A stretch of DNA of 64,000 nucleotides from Microbacterium arborescens (GTDB lineage Bacteria > Actinomycetota > Actinomycetes > Actinomycetales > Microbacteriaceae): contig NZ_CP128474.1 of NCBI RefSeq assembly GCF_030369635.1, forward strand, positions 1,240,001-1,304,000, in the 5' to 3' direction. Positions within the stretch are counted from its first letter, which is position 1. Each line of letters begins with the position of its first letter. This document shows, piece after piece, positions 18,357 to 26,379 of this stretch. The translations under genes were made by a program, and so were the position numbers. The notes beneath the pieces are model-generated. The model saw nothing but the letters and a program-made list of their open reading frames with translations. It had not been told where the DNA came from and did no database searches.

Positions 18357-19400
18357 ATGTATCCGTTCATCTTCCGCACCGTCTTCTCGCGCATGGAGCC
18401 GGAGACCGCGCACCACCTCGTGGTCCCGGTGATCCGGCTGCTGGGCGTTCCGCCGTTCTCGATCATCGCGCGGGCTCTCACGCGCCCGGACCGGTCGCTT
18501 CGCACCGAAGCCCTGGGCATCGTCTTCGACTCGCCGTTCGGCGTCGCTGCGGGCTTCGACAAGAACGCCGTCATGATTCGCGGCCTCGGGGCTCTCGGAT
18601 TCGGCCACGTCGAGGTCGGGACGGTCACGGCCGTCGCGCAGGACGGCAATCCTCGTCCCCGCCTGTTCCGCCTGATCGAAGATCGCGCACTCATCAACCG
18701 GATGGGTTTCAACAACCGCGGTGCGGCGGCGGCGGCATCCCGCCTTCGTCGCCTCCGGCGCGGCAGCCATCACGCCGTGGTCGGTGCCAACATCGGCAAG
18801 AGCCGCGTCGTCGACGTCGAGCATGCCACGGCCGACTACGTCGAGAGCACCCGTCTCGTCGCGCCCCAGGCCGACTACCTCGTCGTCAACGTCTCATCGC
18901 CGAACACCCCCGGGCTGCGGGGGCTCCAGGCGGTCGAGACGCTCCGCCCGCTGCTCGAGGCCGTGCGCGACGCCGCCGGAAAGACTCCGCTGCTGGTGAA
19001 GATCGCGCCCGACCTGTCGGACGACGAGGTCACCGCGATCGCGAAGATGGCCGTGGACGCCGGGCTGGCCGGTCTCATCGCCACGAACACGACGATCTCT
19101 CGCGACGGACTGCTGACGGACGAGGCGACGATCGAACGGATCGGTGCCGGCGGGTTGTCCGGCGCCCCGCTCCGCCGCCGCGCGCTCGAGGTTCTGCGCC
19201 TCGTGCGCTCGGCCGTTCCCGACGATTTCTGCGTCATCGCAGCCGGGGGAGTCGAGACCGCCGCCGACGTCCAGGAGCGCTTGGCGGCGGGCGCAGACCT
19301 GGTTCAGGGGTACACCGCGTTCATCTACCGCGGCCCCCTGTGGGCGCGGCAGATCAATCGCGGTCTGGTCGAGCTCAGACGGGGCGCTGGCCGCGCTTGA
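18357..19400 (+). CDS. pyrD: Quinone-dependent dihydroorotate dehydrogenase (class 2)
   Basis: Membrane-associated FMN enzyme of pyrimidine synthesis that passes electrons to menaquinone. The 347-aa protein has the class 2 N-terminal hydrophobic/amphipathic segment (residues 1-45). Core motifs: GVAAGFDKNAVMIRGL, MGFNNRGAAAAASRL, VNVSSPNTPGLRGLQ with the catalytic serine, LVKIAPDLSDDE, ATNTTISRDGL and ADLVQGYTAFIYRGP. The 3' end overlaps the convergent DUF3043 gene by 26 bp. Confidence 0.95.
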   Translation: MYPFIFRTVFSRMEPETAHHLVVPVIRLLGVPPFSIIARALTRPDRSLRTEALGIVFDSPFGVAAGFDKNAVMIRGLGALGFGHVEVGTVTAVAQDGNPRPRLFRLIEDRALINRMGFNNRGAAAAASRLRRLRRGSHHAVVGANIGKSRVVDVEHATADYVESTRLVAPQADYLVVNVSSPNTPGLRGLQAVETLRPLLEAVRDAAGKTPLLVKIAPDLSDDEVTAIAKMAVDAGLAGLIATNTTISRDGLLTDEATIERIGAGGLSGAPLRRRALEVLRLVRSAVPDDFCVIAAGGVETAADVQERLAAGADLVQGYTAFIYRGPLWARQINRGLVELRRGAGRA

Positions 19401-19944
19401 CCTGAGGCTTCGGGAGGCGCATGAAGCGCATCTGGATCGAACGCATCGCGCCGTACCAGCCGAGCCCCTTCTCCATCCGCTCCGCACCGAACTTGGCGCG
19501 GGCGGCCTTCTTCACCCGGAAGCTGGTGATGACCATGTCGCCGATCACGAGCAGGATGAACGCCCACAGGGCGATGAAAGCGTAGAACGTCACGGCGTTC
19601 GAGCCGAGGAAGGTGACGATGATGACGAGCACCATCGCTCCCATGACGAGCTCGCCGAGGTGCCATCCGGCGTCGATGTAGTCGCGGACGAAGCGGCGCT
19701 GCGGCCCCTTGTCGCGGACCGGCAGATAACGCTCGTCGCCGTTGGCCATACCGATGCGGGCCTTGTCGCGCCGCTCGGCCAGCTCAGCGCGGGCACGCGC
19801 CTTGGCTTCCTTGGTATCGGGCACCAGCGGTCGCTTCCGGGCCGCCTCCTGGGCGGCGCGGCTGGGAGTGGGACGGTTCTTGCCTGCGCCCGTCGACGCC
19901 TGGTCGGCGTCGTCCGGAGCGGGGGCAGCGGGAGTTTTGGCCAC
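19375..19944 (-). CDS. DUF3043 family membrane protein
   Basis: 189-aa protein with a basic, Ala/Lys/Arg-rich N-terminus, the motif RRFVRDYIDAGWHLGELVM, two closely spaced transmembrane helices (about residues 95-115 and 119-141) and a basic C-terminal tail. This matches the actinobacterial DUF3043 family, of unknown role. The start is GTG at 19944 with GAGGA about 6-10 bp upstream. It converges on pyrD and diverges from the peptidase gene, sharing a symmetric -10 region. Confidence 0.85.
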   Translation of the reverse strand: MAKTPAAPAPDDADQASTGAGKNRPTPSRAAQEAARKRPLVPDTKEAKARARAELAERRDKARIGMANGDERYLPVRDKGPQRRFVRDYIDAGWHLGELVMGAMVLVIIVTFLGSNAVTFYAFIALWAFILLVIGDMVITSFRVKKAARAKFGAERMEKGLGWYGAMRSIQMRFMRLPKPQVKRGQRPV

Positions 19945-19978
19945 GGGGATCCTCGGGTTCTGCGACGAACGTGCCTTC

Positions 19979-19986
19979 TAAGATTA
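19979..19986. promoter_or_regulatory. Overlapping bidirectional -10 element (TAAGATTA)
   Basis: The plus strand reads TAAGAT (19979-19984), 7 bp before the peptidase ATG. The minus strand reads TAATCT (19986-19981), about 37 bp before the DUF3043 GTG. The two hexamers share four base pairs, so RNA polymerase could melt the same DNA for either direction, but not both at once. Inference from sequence. Confidence 0.5.
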
Positions 19987-19991
19987 CCCGC

Positions 19992-21386
19992 ATGACCTCC
20001 GAATCTCCTCGGTCCGTCGCCGTACGCGACGCCGCCCTCTCCGCCGTTCCTGCCGCTCTCGCCGATCTGGGTGCTCTCGTGCGGATCCCGTCGGTCGCCT
20101 TCCCCGGATTCGATCGGGCCGAGGTGGAGCGCAGCGCGGAGACTGTTGCGGGGCTGGCACGCGGACTCGGCATCTTCGATCGCGTCGAGGTGGCCACCGC
20201 CACCGTGCCCGAGACGGGCGAAGAGGGGATGCCGGCAGTCCTGGCGACTCGTGCCGCGCGCAACGGTCGGCCGACGATCCTCCTCTACGCGCACCACGAC
20301 GTGCAGCCGGTGGGTGACGAAGCGCTCTGGGAGTCCGCGCCCTTCGAGCCGACGGTTCGAGACGGCCGGCTGTACGGTCGCGGCGCAGCCGACGACAAAG
20401 CGGGGGTCATGGCGCACATCGGCGCCCTGCGCGCGCTCGTCGACGCCGTCGGCGAGGATTTCGACCTCGGGGTCAACCTCTTCATCGAGGGGGAGGAGGA
20501 AGCCGGCTCGGCATCCTTCGCCGCTTTCCTGTCCGAGAACGCCGACGCGCTGCGCGCCGACGTGATCGTCGTGGCTGACTCCGGCAACTGGGATGCCACG
20601 ACCCCCGCGCTGACCGTGTCACTGCGAGGCAACGCGCGTTTCACCATGACGGTGCGAACGCTCGAGCACGCGTCCCACTCGGGGATGTTCGGGGGAGCGG
20701 TCCCCGACGCCATGCTGGCGACGGTGAAGCTGCTCGGCACGCTCTGGGACGACGAGGGCGGCGTCGCGGTCGAGGGCCTGACCGAGCGTGACGCGGAGAC
20801 GCCGGAGTACTCGGAGGCGACCCTCCGTTCCGAGGCGGGTCTTCCGTCGGGGGTCTCGCCGATCGGCTCGGGCACGATCCTCTCGCGCATCTGGAACAAG
20901 CCCTCGATCACCGTGACGGGCATCGACGCGCCGAGCGTGCGGAACGCCTCGAACACGTTGAGTCCGGAGGTGTCGGTCGTCATCTCCGCCCGCGTCGCGC
21001 CGGGGCAGTCCGCCGACGAGGCGTACCGTGCGATCGAGGAGCACCTGCGCGCCCATGCGCCCTTCGGCGCAGAGGTGAGCTTCCGTGACGTCGAGACCGG
21101 GAACCCGTTCCTCGTCGACACAACCGGAGAGGCGGTGTCGCACGCGCGGGCCGCGCTGGCGGAGGGCTACGGCGTCGAGCCTGTCGATATCGGTGTGGGC
21201 GGATCGATCCCCTTCATCGCAGACCTCGTGCGCGAGTTCCCGGCCGCGCAGATCCTCGTCACCGGTGTCGAGGACCCGCATGCCCGCGCGCACAGCCCGA
21301 ACGAGTCGCTCCACCTCGACACCTTCCGGCACGCCCTCGTCTCCGAGGCGCTGCTGCTCGAGCGGCTGGACGCCGGCTCGCGCTGA
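19992..21386 (+). CDS. M20-family metallopeptidase (dipeptidase-like)
   Basis: Zinc peptidase/deacylase, 464 aa from the ATG at 19992; the upstream in-frame GTG (19971) lies before the -10 box and is less likely. Metal-site motifs are LLYAHHDVQPVGDEALWESA, RGAADDKAGVMAHI and FIEGEEEAGSASF. The dimerisation (lid) domain starts near SLRGNARFTMTVRTLEHASH. A late histidine ligand is in VEDPHARAHSPNE. Best described as a cytosolic dipeptidase-type M20 enzyme; the exact substrate is unknown. Confidence 0.9.
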   Translation: MTSESPRSVAVRDAALSAVPAALADLGALVRIPSVAFPGFDRAEVERSAETVAGLARGLGIFDRVEVATATVPETGEEGMPAVLATRAARNGRPTILLYAHHDVQPVGDEALWESAPFEPTVRDGRLYGRGAADDKAGVMAHIGALRALVDAVGEDFDLGVNLFIEGEEEAGSASFAAFLSENADALRADVIVVADSGNWDATTPALTVSLRGNARFTMTVRTLEHASHSGMFGGAVPDAMLATVKLLGTLWDDEGGVAVEGLTERDAETPEYSEATLRSEAGLPSGVSPIGSGTILSRIWNKPSITVTGIDAPSVRNASNTLSPEVSVVISARVAPGQSADEAYRAIEEHLRAHAPFGAEVSFRDVETGNPFLVDTTGEAVSHARAALAEGYGVEPVDIGVGGSIPFIADLVREFPAAQILVTGVEDPHARAHSPNESLHLDTFRHALVSEALLLERLDAGSR

Positions 21387-21432
21387 CGATCACGAGGTCA
21401 TCTCGGACCGACCCGCGGCCGGTGCTCACGCG

Positions 21433-21438
21433 TAGAAT
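21433..21438 (+). promoter_or_regulatory. Candidate -10 box (TAGAAT) for the Fe-S carrier gene
   Basis: TAGAAT lies 46 bp before the ATG at 21485; the leader then holds GGGAGAA as ribosome-binding site. Confidence 0.4.
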
Positions 21439-21484
21439 CGTGGCACCGGCCGCGTGTCTTGCGGCCCGAGACCTCGGGAGAATC

Positions 21485-21844
21485 ATGACCGACATCGCCA
21501 CGTCCGACACCGTCCGAGCCCACGGCGTCTCGCTGACCGATGAGGCGGCGCTCAAGGTGAAGAGCCTCCTCTCGCAGGAGAACCGCGACGACCTCCGCCT
21601 GCGCGTCGCCGTCCAGCCCGGCGGATGCAGCGGATTGATCTACCAGCTCTACTTCGACGAGCGTTTCCTCGACGGCGACAAGGCCGTCGACTTCGACGGC
21701 GTCGAGGTCATCGTCGACGACATGTCGGTGCCCTACCTCGACGGCGCGACCATCGACTTCAAGGACACGATCTCGGAGCAGGGCTTCACGATCGACAACC
21801 CCAACGCGGCGGGTTCGTGCGCGTGCGGCGACAGCTTCCACTGA
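21485..21844 (+). CDS. erpA: A-type iron-sulfur cluster carrier (IscA/ErpA family)
   Basis: Small (119 aa) HesB/IscA-type protein that delivers Fe-S clusters to apoproteins. The three conserved cysteines are present: GGCSGLIYQL in the middle and GSCACGDSF at the C-terminus. Start at ATG 21485 with GGGAGAA upstream. It stands directly upstream of the ctaC-ctaD-ctaF genes, a common actinobacterial order. The symbol follows family similarity; ErpA and IscA cannot be separated by sequence here. Confidence 0.9.
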   Translation: MTDIATSDTVRAHGVSLTDEAALKVKSLLSQENRDDLRLRVAVQPGGCSGLIYQLYFDERFLDGDKAVDFDGVEVIVDDMSVPYLDGATIDFKDTISEQGFTIDNPNAAGSCACGDSFH

Positions 21845-21913
21845 CCCCCGCCCGCGACACCCCTCGACTCCGACATCCTGAATGGATGGCCTGAATAGGG
21901 TGAAAGCTTGCCC

Positions 21914-21919
21914 TAGACT
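21914..21919 (+). promoter_or_regulatory. Candidate -10 box (TAGACT) for ctaC
   Basis: TAGACT lies 34 bp before the ctaC GTG. The region also contains the dyad TAGGG (21897-21901) / CCCTA (21911-21915) around AAGCTT, which overlaps this -10 and could be a regulator site. The ribosome-binding site is GGAAAGG. Confidence 0.4.
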
Positions 21920-21953
21920 GAAGGTCGAACCATTCGTCCCGGAAAGGTGCACT

Positions 21954-22862
21954 GTGCGCTTCAAACGCCGCCTCCGCTGGGCCGTGATCCCGCTCGGGAT
22001 CGTCACGGCAGTCTCCCTCGCAGCTTGTACACCGACGGAGCTGAACGGCTACCTTCCCGGCTTCACCGATGACGGTACCCAGGCGACCAACCGCACCGAG
22101 ATGGTGTCGGGTCTCTGGGTGAACTCCTGGATCGTCCTCCTCGCCGTCGGCGTGCTGACGTGGGGTCTCATGGCATTCGCCGCGATCGCCTACCGCCGCC
22201 GTCGCGGCCAGACGGGTCTGCCGGTCCAGCTGCGCTACAACATGCCGATCGAGATCTTCTACACGATCGTGCCGCTCATCCTCGTCATCGGGTTCTTCGC
22301 CTTCACGGCGCGTGACCAGTCGATCCTCGAGACGCAGTACGACGACCCCGATGTCTCGATCACCGCGATCGGCAAGCAGTGGGCGTGGGACTTCCAGTAC
22401 AACGGCGACGACTCGGACAACTCCGACGCCGTCTGGACCATGGGTGTGCAGGCGCAGCCCGACGCCGAAGGCAACATCGATCAGGACGCGCTGCCCACGC
22501 TCGTGCTCCCGGTCGACAAGGAGGTCAAGATCAACCTCCAGTCGCGCGACGTCATCCACTCGTTCTGGGTCATCGACTTCTTGTACAAGAAGGACATGTA
22601 CCCGCACCGCGACACCAACTCGTGGTCTTTCGTCCCCACCCGTGAGGGAACGTACGCCGGCAAGTGCGCCGAGCTGTGCGGTGAATACCACTCGATGATG
22701 TTGTTCAACGTCAAGGTCGTCTCCGAGCAGGAGTACGAGGACTACCTCGAGTCGCTGCGCGCCAGCGGCCAGACCGGTGACATCAACAAGGCATACGACC
22801 GCCTCCAGAACGCTCCGGGAACGGGCGCGGTCACCGACGACTCCGGCGAGGGAAGCCACTGA
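21954..22862 (+). CDS. ctaC: Cytochrome c oxidase subunit II
   Basis: aa3 oxidase subunit that receives electrons from QcrC haem through the CuA centre. From the GTG at 21954 (302 aa) a basic start [10 protein letters not shown] leads into a signal segment with lipobox SLAAC (cysteine near residue 25), so it is probably a lipoprotein. Two membrane helices follow (about residues 60-83 and 100-118). The CuA ligands are in [16 protein letters not shown] and the earlier His in [11 protein letters not shown]. Its stop overlaps the ctaD start (ATGA type). Confidence 0.96.
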   Translation: MRFKRRLRWAVIPLGIVTAVSLAACTPTELNGYLPGFTDDGTQATNRTEMVSGLWVNSWIVLLAVGVLTWGLMAFAAIAYRRRRGQTGLPVQLRYNMPIEIFYTIVPLILVIGFFAFTARDQSILETQYDDPDVSITAIGKQWAWDFQYNGDDSDNSDAVWTMGVQAQPDAEGNIDQDALPTLVLPVDKEVKINLQSRDVIHSFWVIDFLYKKDMYPHRDTNSWSFVPTREGTYAGKCAELCGEYHSMMLFNVKVVSEQEYEDYLESLRASGQTGDINKAYDRLQNAPGTGAVTDDSGEGSH

Positions 22863-24628
22863 TGGCCACGACACTTCCGCTCCAGGGCGAACAGCCCGCA
22901 GGCCGCCCCACGACCCTGCCGCCGCGTCAGGCGGCGCTGCTCAGCGCTTCGCGCGTCGAGCAGAAGGGCAACATCATCGTCAAGTGGATCACGTCCACTG
23001 ACCACAAGACGATCGGGTACATGTACCTCATCGCCTCCGTGTTGTTCTTCCTCCTCGGTGGCGTGATGGCGCTGATCATCCGTGCTGAGCTCTTCGAGCC
23101 CGGCATGCAGATCGTGCCCACCAAGGAGCAGTACAACCAGCTCTTCACGATGCACGGCACGATCATGCTCCTGATGTTCGCGACGCCGCTGTTCGCGGGC
23201 TTCGCCAACGCGATCCTGCCGCTGCAGCTCGGTGCTCCCGACGTGGCCTTCCCGCGTCTGAACGCGTTCGCCTTCTGGCTGTTCCTGTTCGGCTCGATCA
23301 TCGCGATCTCGGGCTTCCTCACGCCGCAGGGCGCCGCCTCGTTCGGGTGGTTCGCATATCAGCCACTGGCCAATGCGACCTTCTCGCCGGGAGCCGGTGG
23401 AAACCTCTGGATGCTCGGCCTCGGCATGAGCGGTTTCGGAACCATCCTCGGCGCCGTGAACTTCATCACCACGATCATCACGATGCGCGCTCCGGGCCTC
23501 ACGATGTGGCGGATGTCGATCTTCTCGTGGAACACGCTCGTCACGAGCATCCTCATCCTCATGGCGTTCCCCGTGCTGGCGGCGGCGATCTTCGCTGCGG
23601 CATCCGACCGTGTCCTGGGCTCGCACATCTACGACCCGGCCAACGGCGGTGTCCTGCTCTGGCAGCACCTGTTCTGGTTCTTCGGCCACCCCGAGGTGTA
23701 CATCATCGCGCTGCCGTTCTTCGGCATCGTCTCCGAGATCCTCCCGGTGTTCAGCCGCAAGCCGATCTTCGGATACAAGACGCTGATCTACGCGACCATC
23801 GCGATCGCCGCTCTCTCGGTCGCCGTCTGGGCGCACCACATGTACGTCACCGGCGCCGTGCTGCTGCCGTTCTTCGCGCTGATGACGATGCTCATCGCGG
23901 TGCCGACGGGTGTGAAGATCTTCAACTGGATCGGCACGATGTGGCGAGGCTCCGTCACGTTCGAGACGCCCATGGTCTTCACCCTCGGCTTCCTCGTCTC
24001 GTTCGTCTTCGGTGGTCTCACCGGCGTCATCCTGGCGTCGCCCCCGCTCGACTTCCACCTCTCCGACTCGTACTTCGTCGTGGCGCACTTCCACTACGTC
24101 GTCTTCGGCACGGTCGTGTTCGCGATGTTCGCGGGCTTCTACTTCTGGTGGCCGAAGTGGACCGGGCGCATGCTCAACGAGCGTCTCGGCATGGTGCACT
24201 TCTGGATGCTGTTCATCGGTTTCCACATGACCTTCCTCATCCAGCACTGGCTGGGCGTCGACGGCATGGTCCGCCGCTACGCCGACTACTCGGCGGCTGA
24301 CGGCTGGACGTGGCAGAACCAGGTCTCCACGATCGGTGCCATCATCCTCGGTGCGTCGATGATCCCGTTCTTCCTGAACGTCTGGATCACCTCGCGCACC
24401 GCCCCCAAGGTCACGGTCAACGACCCCTGGGGCTACGGAGCCTCGCTCGAGTGGGCGACGAGCTGCCCGCCGCCGCGTCACAACTTCACGTCGATCCCGC
24501 GCATCCGCAGCGAGCGACCGGCGTTCGACCTGAACCACCCCGAGGCCGCCATCCCGGTCGGCGTGGGCCCCGCGAAGGACGCCCCCGATGCACCGGTTGT
24601 GGATGTCGCCGATGGAGAGGTGAAGTAA
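22862..24628 (+). CDS. ctaD: Cytochrome c oxidase subunit I
   Basis: Catalytic subunit with haem a and the haem a3/CuB centre. The 588-aa protein has 12 strongly hydrophobic segments. Ligand motifs: [13 protein letters not shown] (haem a His), [14 protein letters not shown] (CuB His and the cross-linked Tyr), [10 protein letters not shown] (CuB His pair) and [13 protein letters not shown] (haem a3 and haem a His). A 20-30 residue N-terminal tail precedes [18 protein letters not shown]. The C-terminal ~70 residues are hydrophilic, as in other actinobacteria. Translationally coupled to ctaC. Confidence 0.98.
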   Translation: MATTLPLQGEQPAGRPTTLPPRQAALLSASRVEQKGNIIVKWITSTDHKTIGYMYLIASVLFFLLGGVMALIIRAELFEPGMQIVPTKEQYNQLFTMHGTIMLLMFATPLFAGFANAILPLQLGAPDVAFPRLNAFAFWLFLFGSIIAISGFLTPQGAASFGWFAYQPLANATFSPGAGGNLWMLGLGMSGFGTILGAVNFITTIITMRAPGLTMWRMSIFSWNTLVTSILILMAFPVLAAAIFAAASDRVLGSHIYDPANGGVLLWQHLFWFFGHPEVYIIALPFFGIVSEILPVFSRKPIFGYKTLIYATIAIAALSVAVWAHHMYVTGAVLLPFFALMTMLIAVPTGVKIFNWIGTMWRGSVTFETPMVFTLGFLVSFVFGGLTGVILASPPLDFHLSDSYFVVAHFHYVVFGTVVFAMFAGFYFWWPKWTGRMLNERLGMVHFWMLFIGFHMTFLIQHWLGVDGMVRRYADYSAADGWTWQNQVSTIGAIILGASMIPFFLNVWITSRTAPKVTVNDPWGYGASLEWATSCPPPRHNFTSIPRIRSERPAFDLNHPEAAIPVGVGPAKDAPDAPVVDVADGEVK

Positions 24629-24631
24629 GTC

Positions 24632-25069
24632 GTGAAGACCAACATCAACCTGTGGTGGGTTCTCACGTGGTTCTTCTTCGCGGTGTTCATCACGTACACC
24701 GTGTGGAACCTCATCGCTCACACCGACCAGGAACTGTGGTGGCACCGCATCGAGTGGGTCGGGTCGACGGCGCTGCTGTTCACCGGATTCATGGGCGCGA
24801 TGATCGCGTTCTACGTCTCGCGCGTGCACAAGGCGCAGGGCGGCGTGCTGCCCGAGGACTCGCTCACGGCTGACATCGACGACGGAGACCCCGAAGTCGG
24901 CGAGTTCAGCCCGTGGTCCTGGTGGCCGCTCGTTCTGGCCTTCGCGGCTTCGGTGTTCATCATCGGCCTCGCGGTCGGGCAGTTCCTGCTTCCCATCGGT
25001 TTCGCGATCTTCATCGTCGCCATCGTCGGATGGGTCTACGAGTACTACCGCGGATACTTCGCGCGCTGA
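24632..25069 (+). CDS. ctaF: Actinobacterial cytochrome c oxidase subunit IV
   Basis: Small subunit specific to actinobacterial aa3 oxidase. 145 aa with four hydrophobic helices (about residues 8-27, 44-65, 92-113, 116-137) separated by an acidic loop DDGDPEVGEFSPWSWW, a motif typical of CtaF. GTG start 3 bp after the ctaD stop. It is the last gene before the long repeat-bearing gap and is followed by an intrinsic terminator. Confidence 0.93.
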   Translation: MKTNINLWWVLTWFFFAVFITYTVWNLIAHTDQELWWHRIEWVGSTALLFTGFMGAMIAFYVSRVHKAQGGVLPEDSLTADIDDGDPEVGEFSPWSWWPLVLAFAASVFIIGLAVGQFLLPIGFAIFIVAIVGWVYEYYRGYFAR

Positions 25070-25084
25070 CACCAGCGCCTCACG

Positions 25085-25114
25085 ACGGCCATCGCACTCC
25101 GGTGCGGTGGCCGT
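25085..25114 (+). terminator. Intrinsic terminator after ctaF
   Basis: ACGGCCA (25085-25091) pairs with TGGCCGT (25108-25114); an inner stem CGCAC/GTGCG closes on a TCCG loop. A T-rich run (TTCCGTTT) follows. It lies 16 bp after the ctaF stop. Confidence 0.75.
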
Positions 25115-25172
25115 TTCCGTTTACCGGGGTCGTGCCGCGTTGCTGGGGCCGCGCCCCGTCGCCGGGTGCCGC

Positions 25173-25246
25173 GATGCAAGCGATCGTTCGAGACACGCGG
25201 GCTGCTTCGGCCCTGGGTCGGCGTGTCGCCCTGGTTCCCTTGCATC
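25173..25246. repeat. Palindromic repeat unit A
   Basis: A 74-bp imperfect palindrome. It begins GATGCAAG, then 11 bp, then GACACGC; it ends with the mirror image GCGTGTC, 11 bp, CTTGCATC. The core between can form a further GGGC/GCCC hairpin. Unit B has the same length and the same end motifs 174 bp downstream, so this is a repeated element rather than a chance dyad. Confidence 0.8.
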
Positions 25247-25264
25247 CGGGCTCGCACCCACCCA

Positions 25265-25326
25265 CGACGTGGGCGTTGCCTCACTCGACGTGGGCGTTGG
25301 CTCACTCGACCTCGGCGTTGGCTCAG
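25265..25326 (+). repeat. 21-bp tandem repeat, three copies
   Basis: Three head-to-tail copies: 25265-25285, 25286-25306, and a diverged, slightly short copy at 25307-25326. Copies 1 and 2 differ at one base; the shared core is GGGCGTTG followed by CTCACT. It lies between palindromic units A and B. There are no spacers, so it is not a CRISPR array. Confidence 0.85.
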
Positions 25327-25346
25327 CCCGAAGGTCGACGCTCCGC

Positions 25347-25420
25347 GATGCAAGTGTTCTGCGGCGACTCGCGGGCAGAGATGGATGCATGACGGTGTGT
25401 CCGTCCCGATCCCTTGCATC
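25347..25420. repeat. Palindromic repeat unit B
   Basis: Second 74-bp unit. It begins GATGCAAG, 11 bp, GACTCGC and ends GTGTGTC, 11 bp, CTTGCATC, so it keeps the outer 8-bp inverted repeats exactly and the inner motif nearly. The central part has diverged from unit A. The hexanucleotide microsatellite starts at the next base. Confidence 0.8.
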
Positions 25421-25462
25421 CTGGCCCTGGCCCTGGCCCTGGCCCTGGCCCTGGCCCTGGCC
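25421..25462 (+). repeat. Hexanucleotide microsatellite (CTGGCC)7
   Basis: Seven perfect tandem copies of CTGGCC, 42 bp, immediately after repeat unit B. Such tracts change copy number by slipped-strand mispairing. No gene reads through it convincingly, so a length change would alter only spacing or local structure. Confidence 0.95.
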
Positions 25463-25890
25463 CTATGTCTCTGCCTGCGGCTGCGCGCCCGTCCGACCTG
25501 GCATCCCACAGGCTCTCAGTACCGGTTCCGCAACATAGGCGGTCAGACCGATCAAGACGCATTGACGGGCGGCCGGTTGAATCACGACTGACCGCAGCAA
25601 GGGCATCCTGCGGTGCGACTCGGCTAGCGGATGCTGCCACGGTGGGCCTGCATGGTGCAGGGGGACCAGCGGCGAACGCCCGAGAAGTCCCACGTGAGGC
25701 CCCGGGCAGTGCGAGAAGCGCCTCTAAGAGGCCTGGGTCGCTGTCGTCGCGTTCGCTGTTCCGTCGACCGGGTGCCGCGGCGCGAGTCGCCCCGGCCGCT
25801 CGGTGCCTTCGGGCGACGGCACTGGGCCGCCTCACGCGCTAAGCACAGCCAAGGTCCTCCCGAGAGGGCTGCCCGGGCCCACCAGACCCG

Positions 25891-26298
25891 TCAGGAGCGC
25901 ACCAACGCCACCAGGGGGTCATATGTGCGGGGGAGGGGGCCGTGTGCGTTCGCCACCGGGTAGCCCTCGCGGGCCCAGTACTCGAATCCGCCGATCATCT
26001 CGCGCACGCGGTATCCGAGCTTGGCGAACTCGATGGCGGCCCGGGTGTCACCGTTGCAGCCGGGACTCCAGCAGTAGACGACGACGTCGAGTGAGCGGTC
26101 GATCTCCTCTGGCGCGCGTGCCGCGATCTCACGGTGAGGCATATGGACGGCGCCGACGGCATGTCCCTGGGCCCACGCCTCGGCGCTGCGCACGTCGACG
26201 AACACGAACGGTTCAGCGGCCCGCTGCGCCTCGTAGACGTCAGAGGCGTCGGTTTCATGTGCGAGCTTGGCGGAGAAGTAGGCGAGCGCATCGGTCAT
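25891..26298 (-). CDS. Single-domain rhodanese-like protein
   Basis: 135-aa protein of the rhodanese fold (sulfur transfer or related thiol chemistry), cytoplasmic. Family motifs: FVFVDVRSAEAWAQGHAVGA at the N-terminal side, and the active-site loop YCWSPGCNGDTRAA with a candidate catalytic cysteine, then GYRVREMIGGFEYWAREGYPV. The loop is CWSPGCNG rather than the standard C-x5-R, and two cysteines are present, so which one acts is uncertain. ATG at 26298 preferred over the upstream GTG at 26307. Confidence 0.85.
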   Translation of the reverse strand: MTDALAYFSAKLAHETDASDVYEAQRAAEPFVFVDVRSAEAWAQGHAVGAVHMPHREIAARAPEEIDRSLDVVVYCWSPGCNGDTRAAIEFAKLGYRVREMIGGFEYWAREGYPVANAHGPLPRTYDPLVALVRS

Positions 26299-26324
26299 GC
26301 CGAACACGCTACGCAGACATGACG

Positions 26325-26360
26325 ACGGCGGGGTGCGACCGATCGGTCACACCCCGCCGT
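26325..26360 (-). terminator. Hairpin terminator after qcrB
   Basis: ACGGCGGGGTG (26325-26335) pairs with CACCCCGCCGT (26350-26360). The loop itself contains the perfect 12-bp palindrome GACCGATCGGTC. It lies 20 bp past the qcrB stop and 27 bp upstream of the rhodanese start, so it also separates the two units. Confidence 0.7.
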
Positions 26361-26379
26361 AATCCGGACAGGTCCGGTG

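Larger units (their letters stand above)
25070..25890. other. Gene-free, repeat-bearing intergenic stretch
   Basis: 820 bp between convergent ctaF and the rhodanese gene. It holds the ctaF terminator, two palindromic repeat units, a 21-bp tandem repeat and a hexanucleotide microsatellite (listed separately). Open frames exist on both strands, but none starts with a plausible ribosome-binding site or resembles a known family; the ones crossing the repeats merely translate the palindromes. From 25600 to 25890 I see only short dyads such as GCCTCT-A-AGAGGC near 25723-25735 and nothing recognisable. Confidence 0.7.

Noticed and set aside
25265..25326. Possible CRISPR array
   Set aside because: The three 21-bp copies are directly adjacent with no spacers, and there are no cas genes in the window.
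25045..25591. Open frames on both strands across the ctaF-rhodanese gap
   Set aside because: They only translate the palindromic repeats and the microsatellite (for example long Gly-Pro or Ala-Leu runs), lack ribosome-binding sites and match no family.
25600..25760. Possible structured RNA (SRP RNA or RNase P-like)
   Set aside because: I looked for the conserved SRP-loop and RNase P core motifs and did not find them; only weak hairpins are present.
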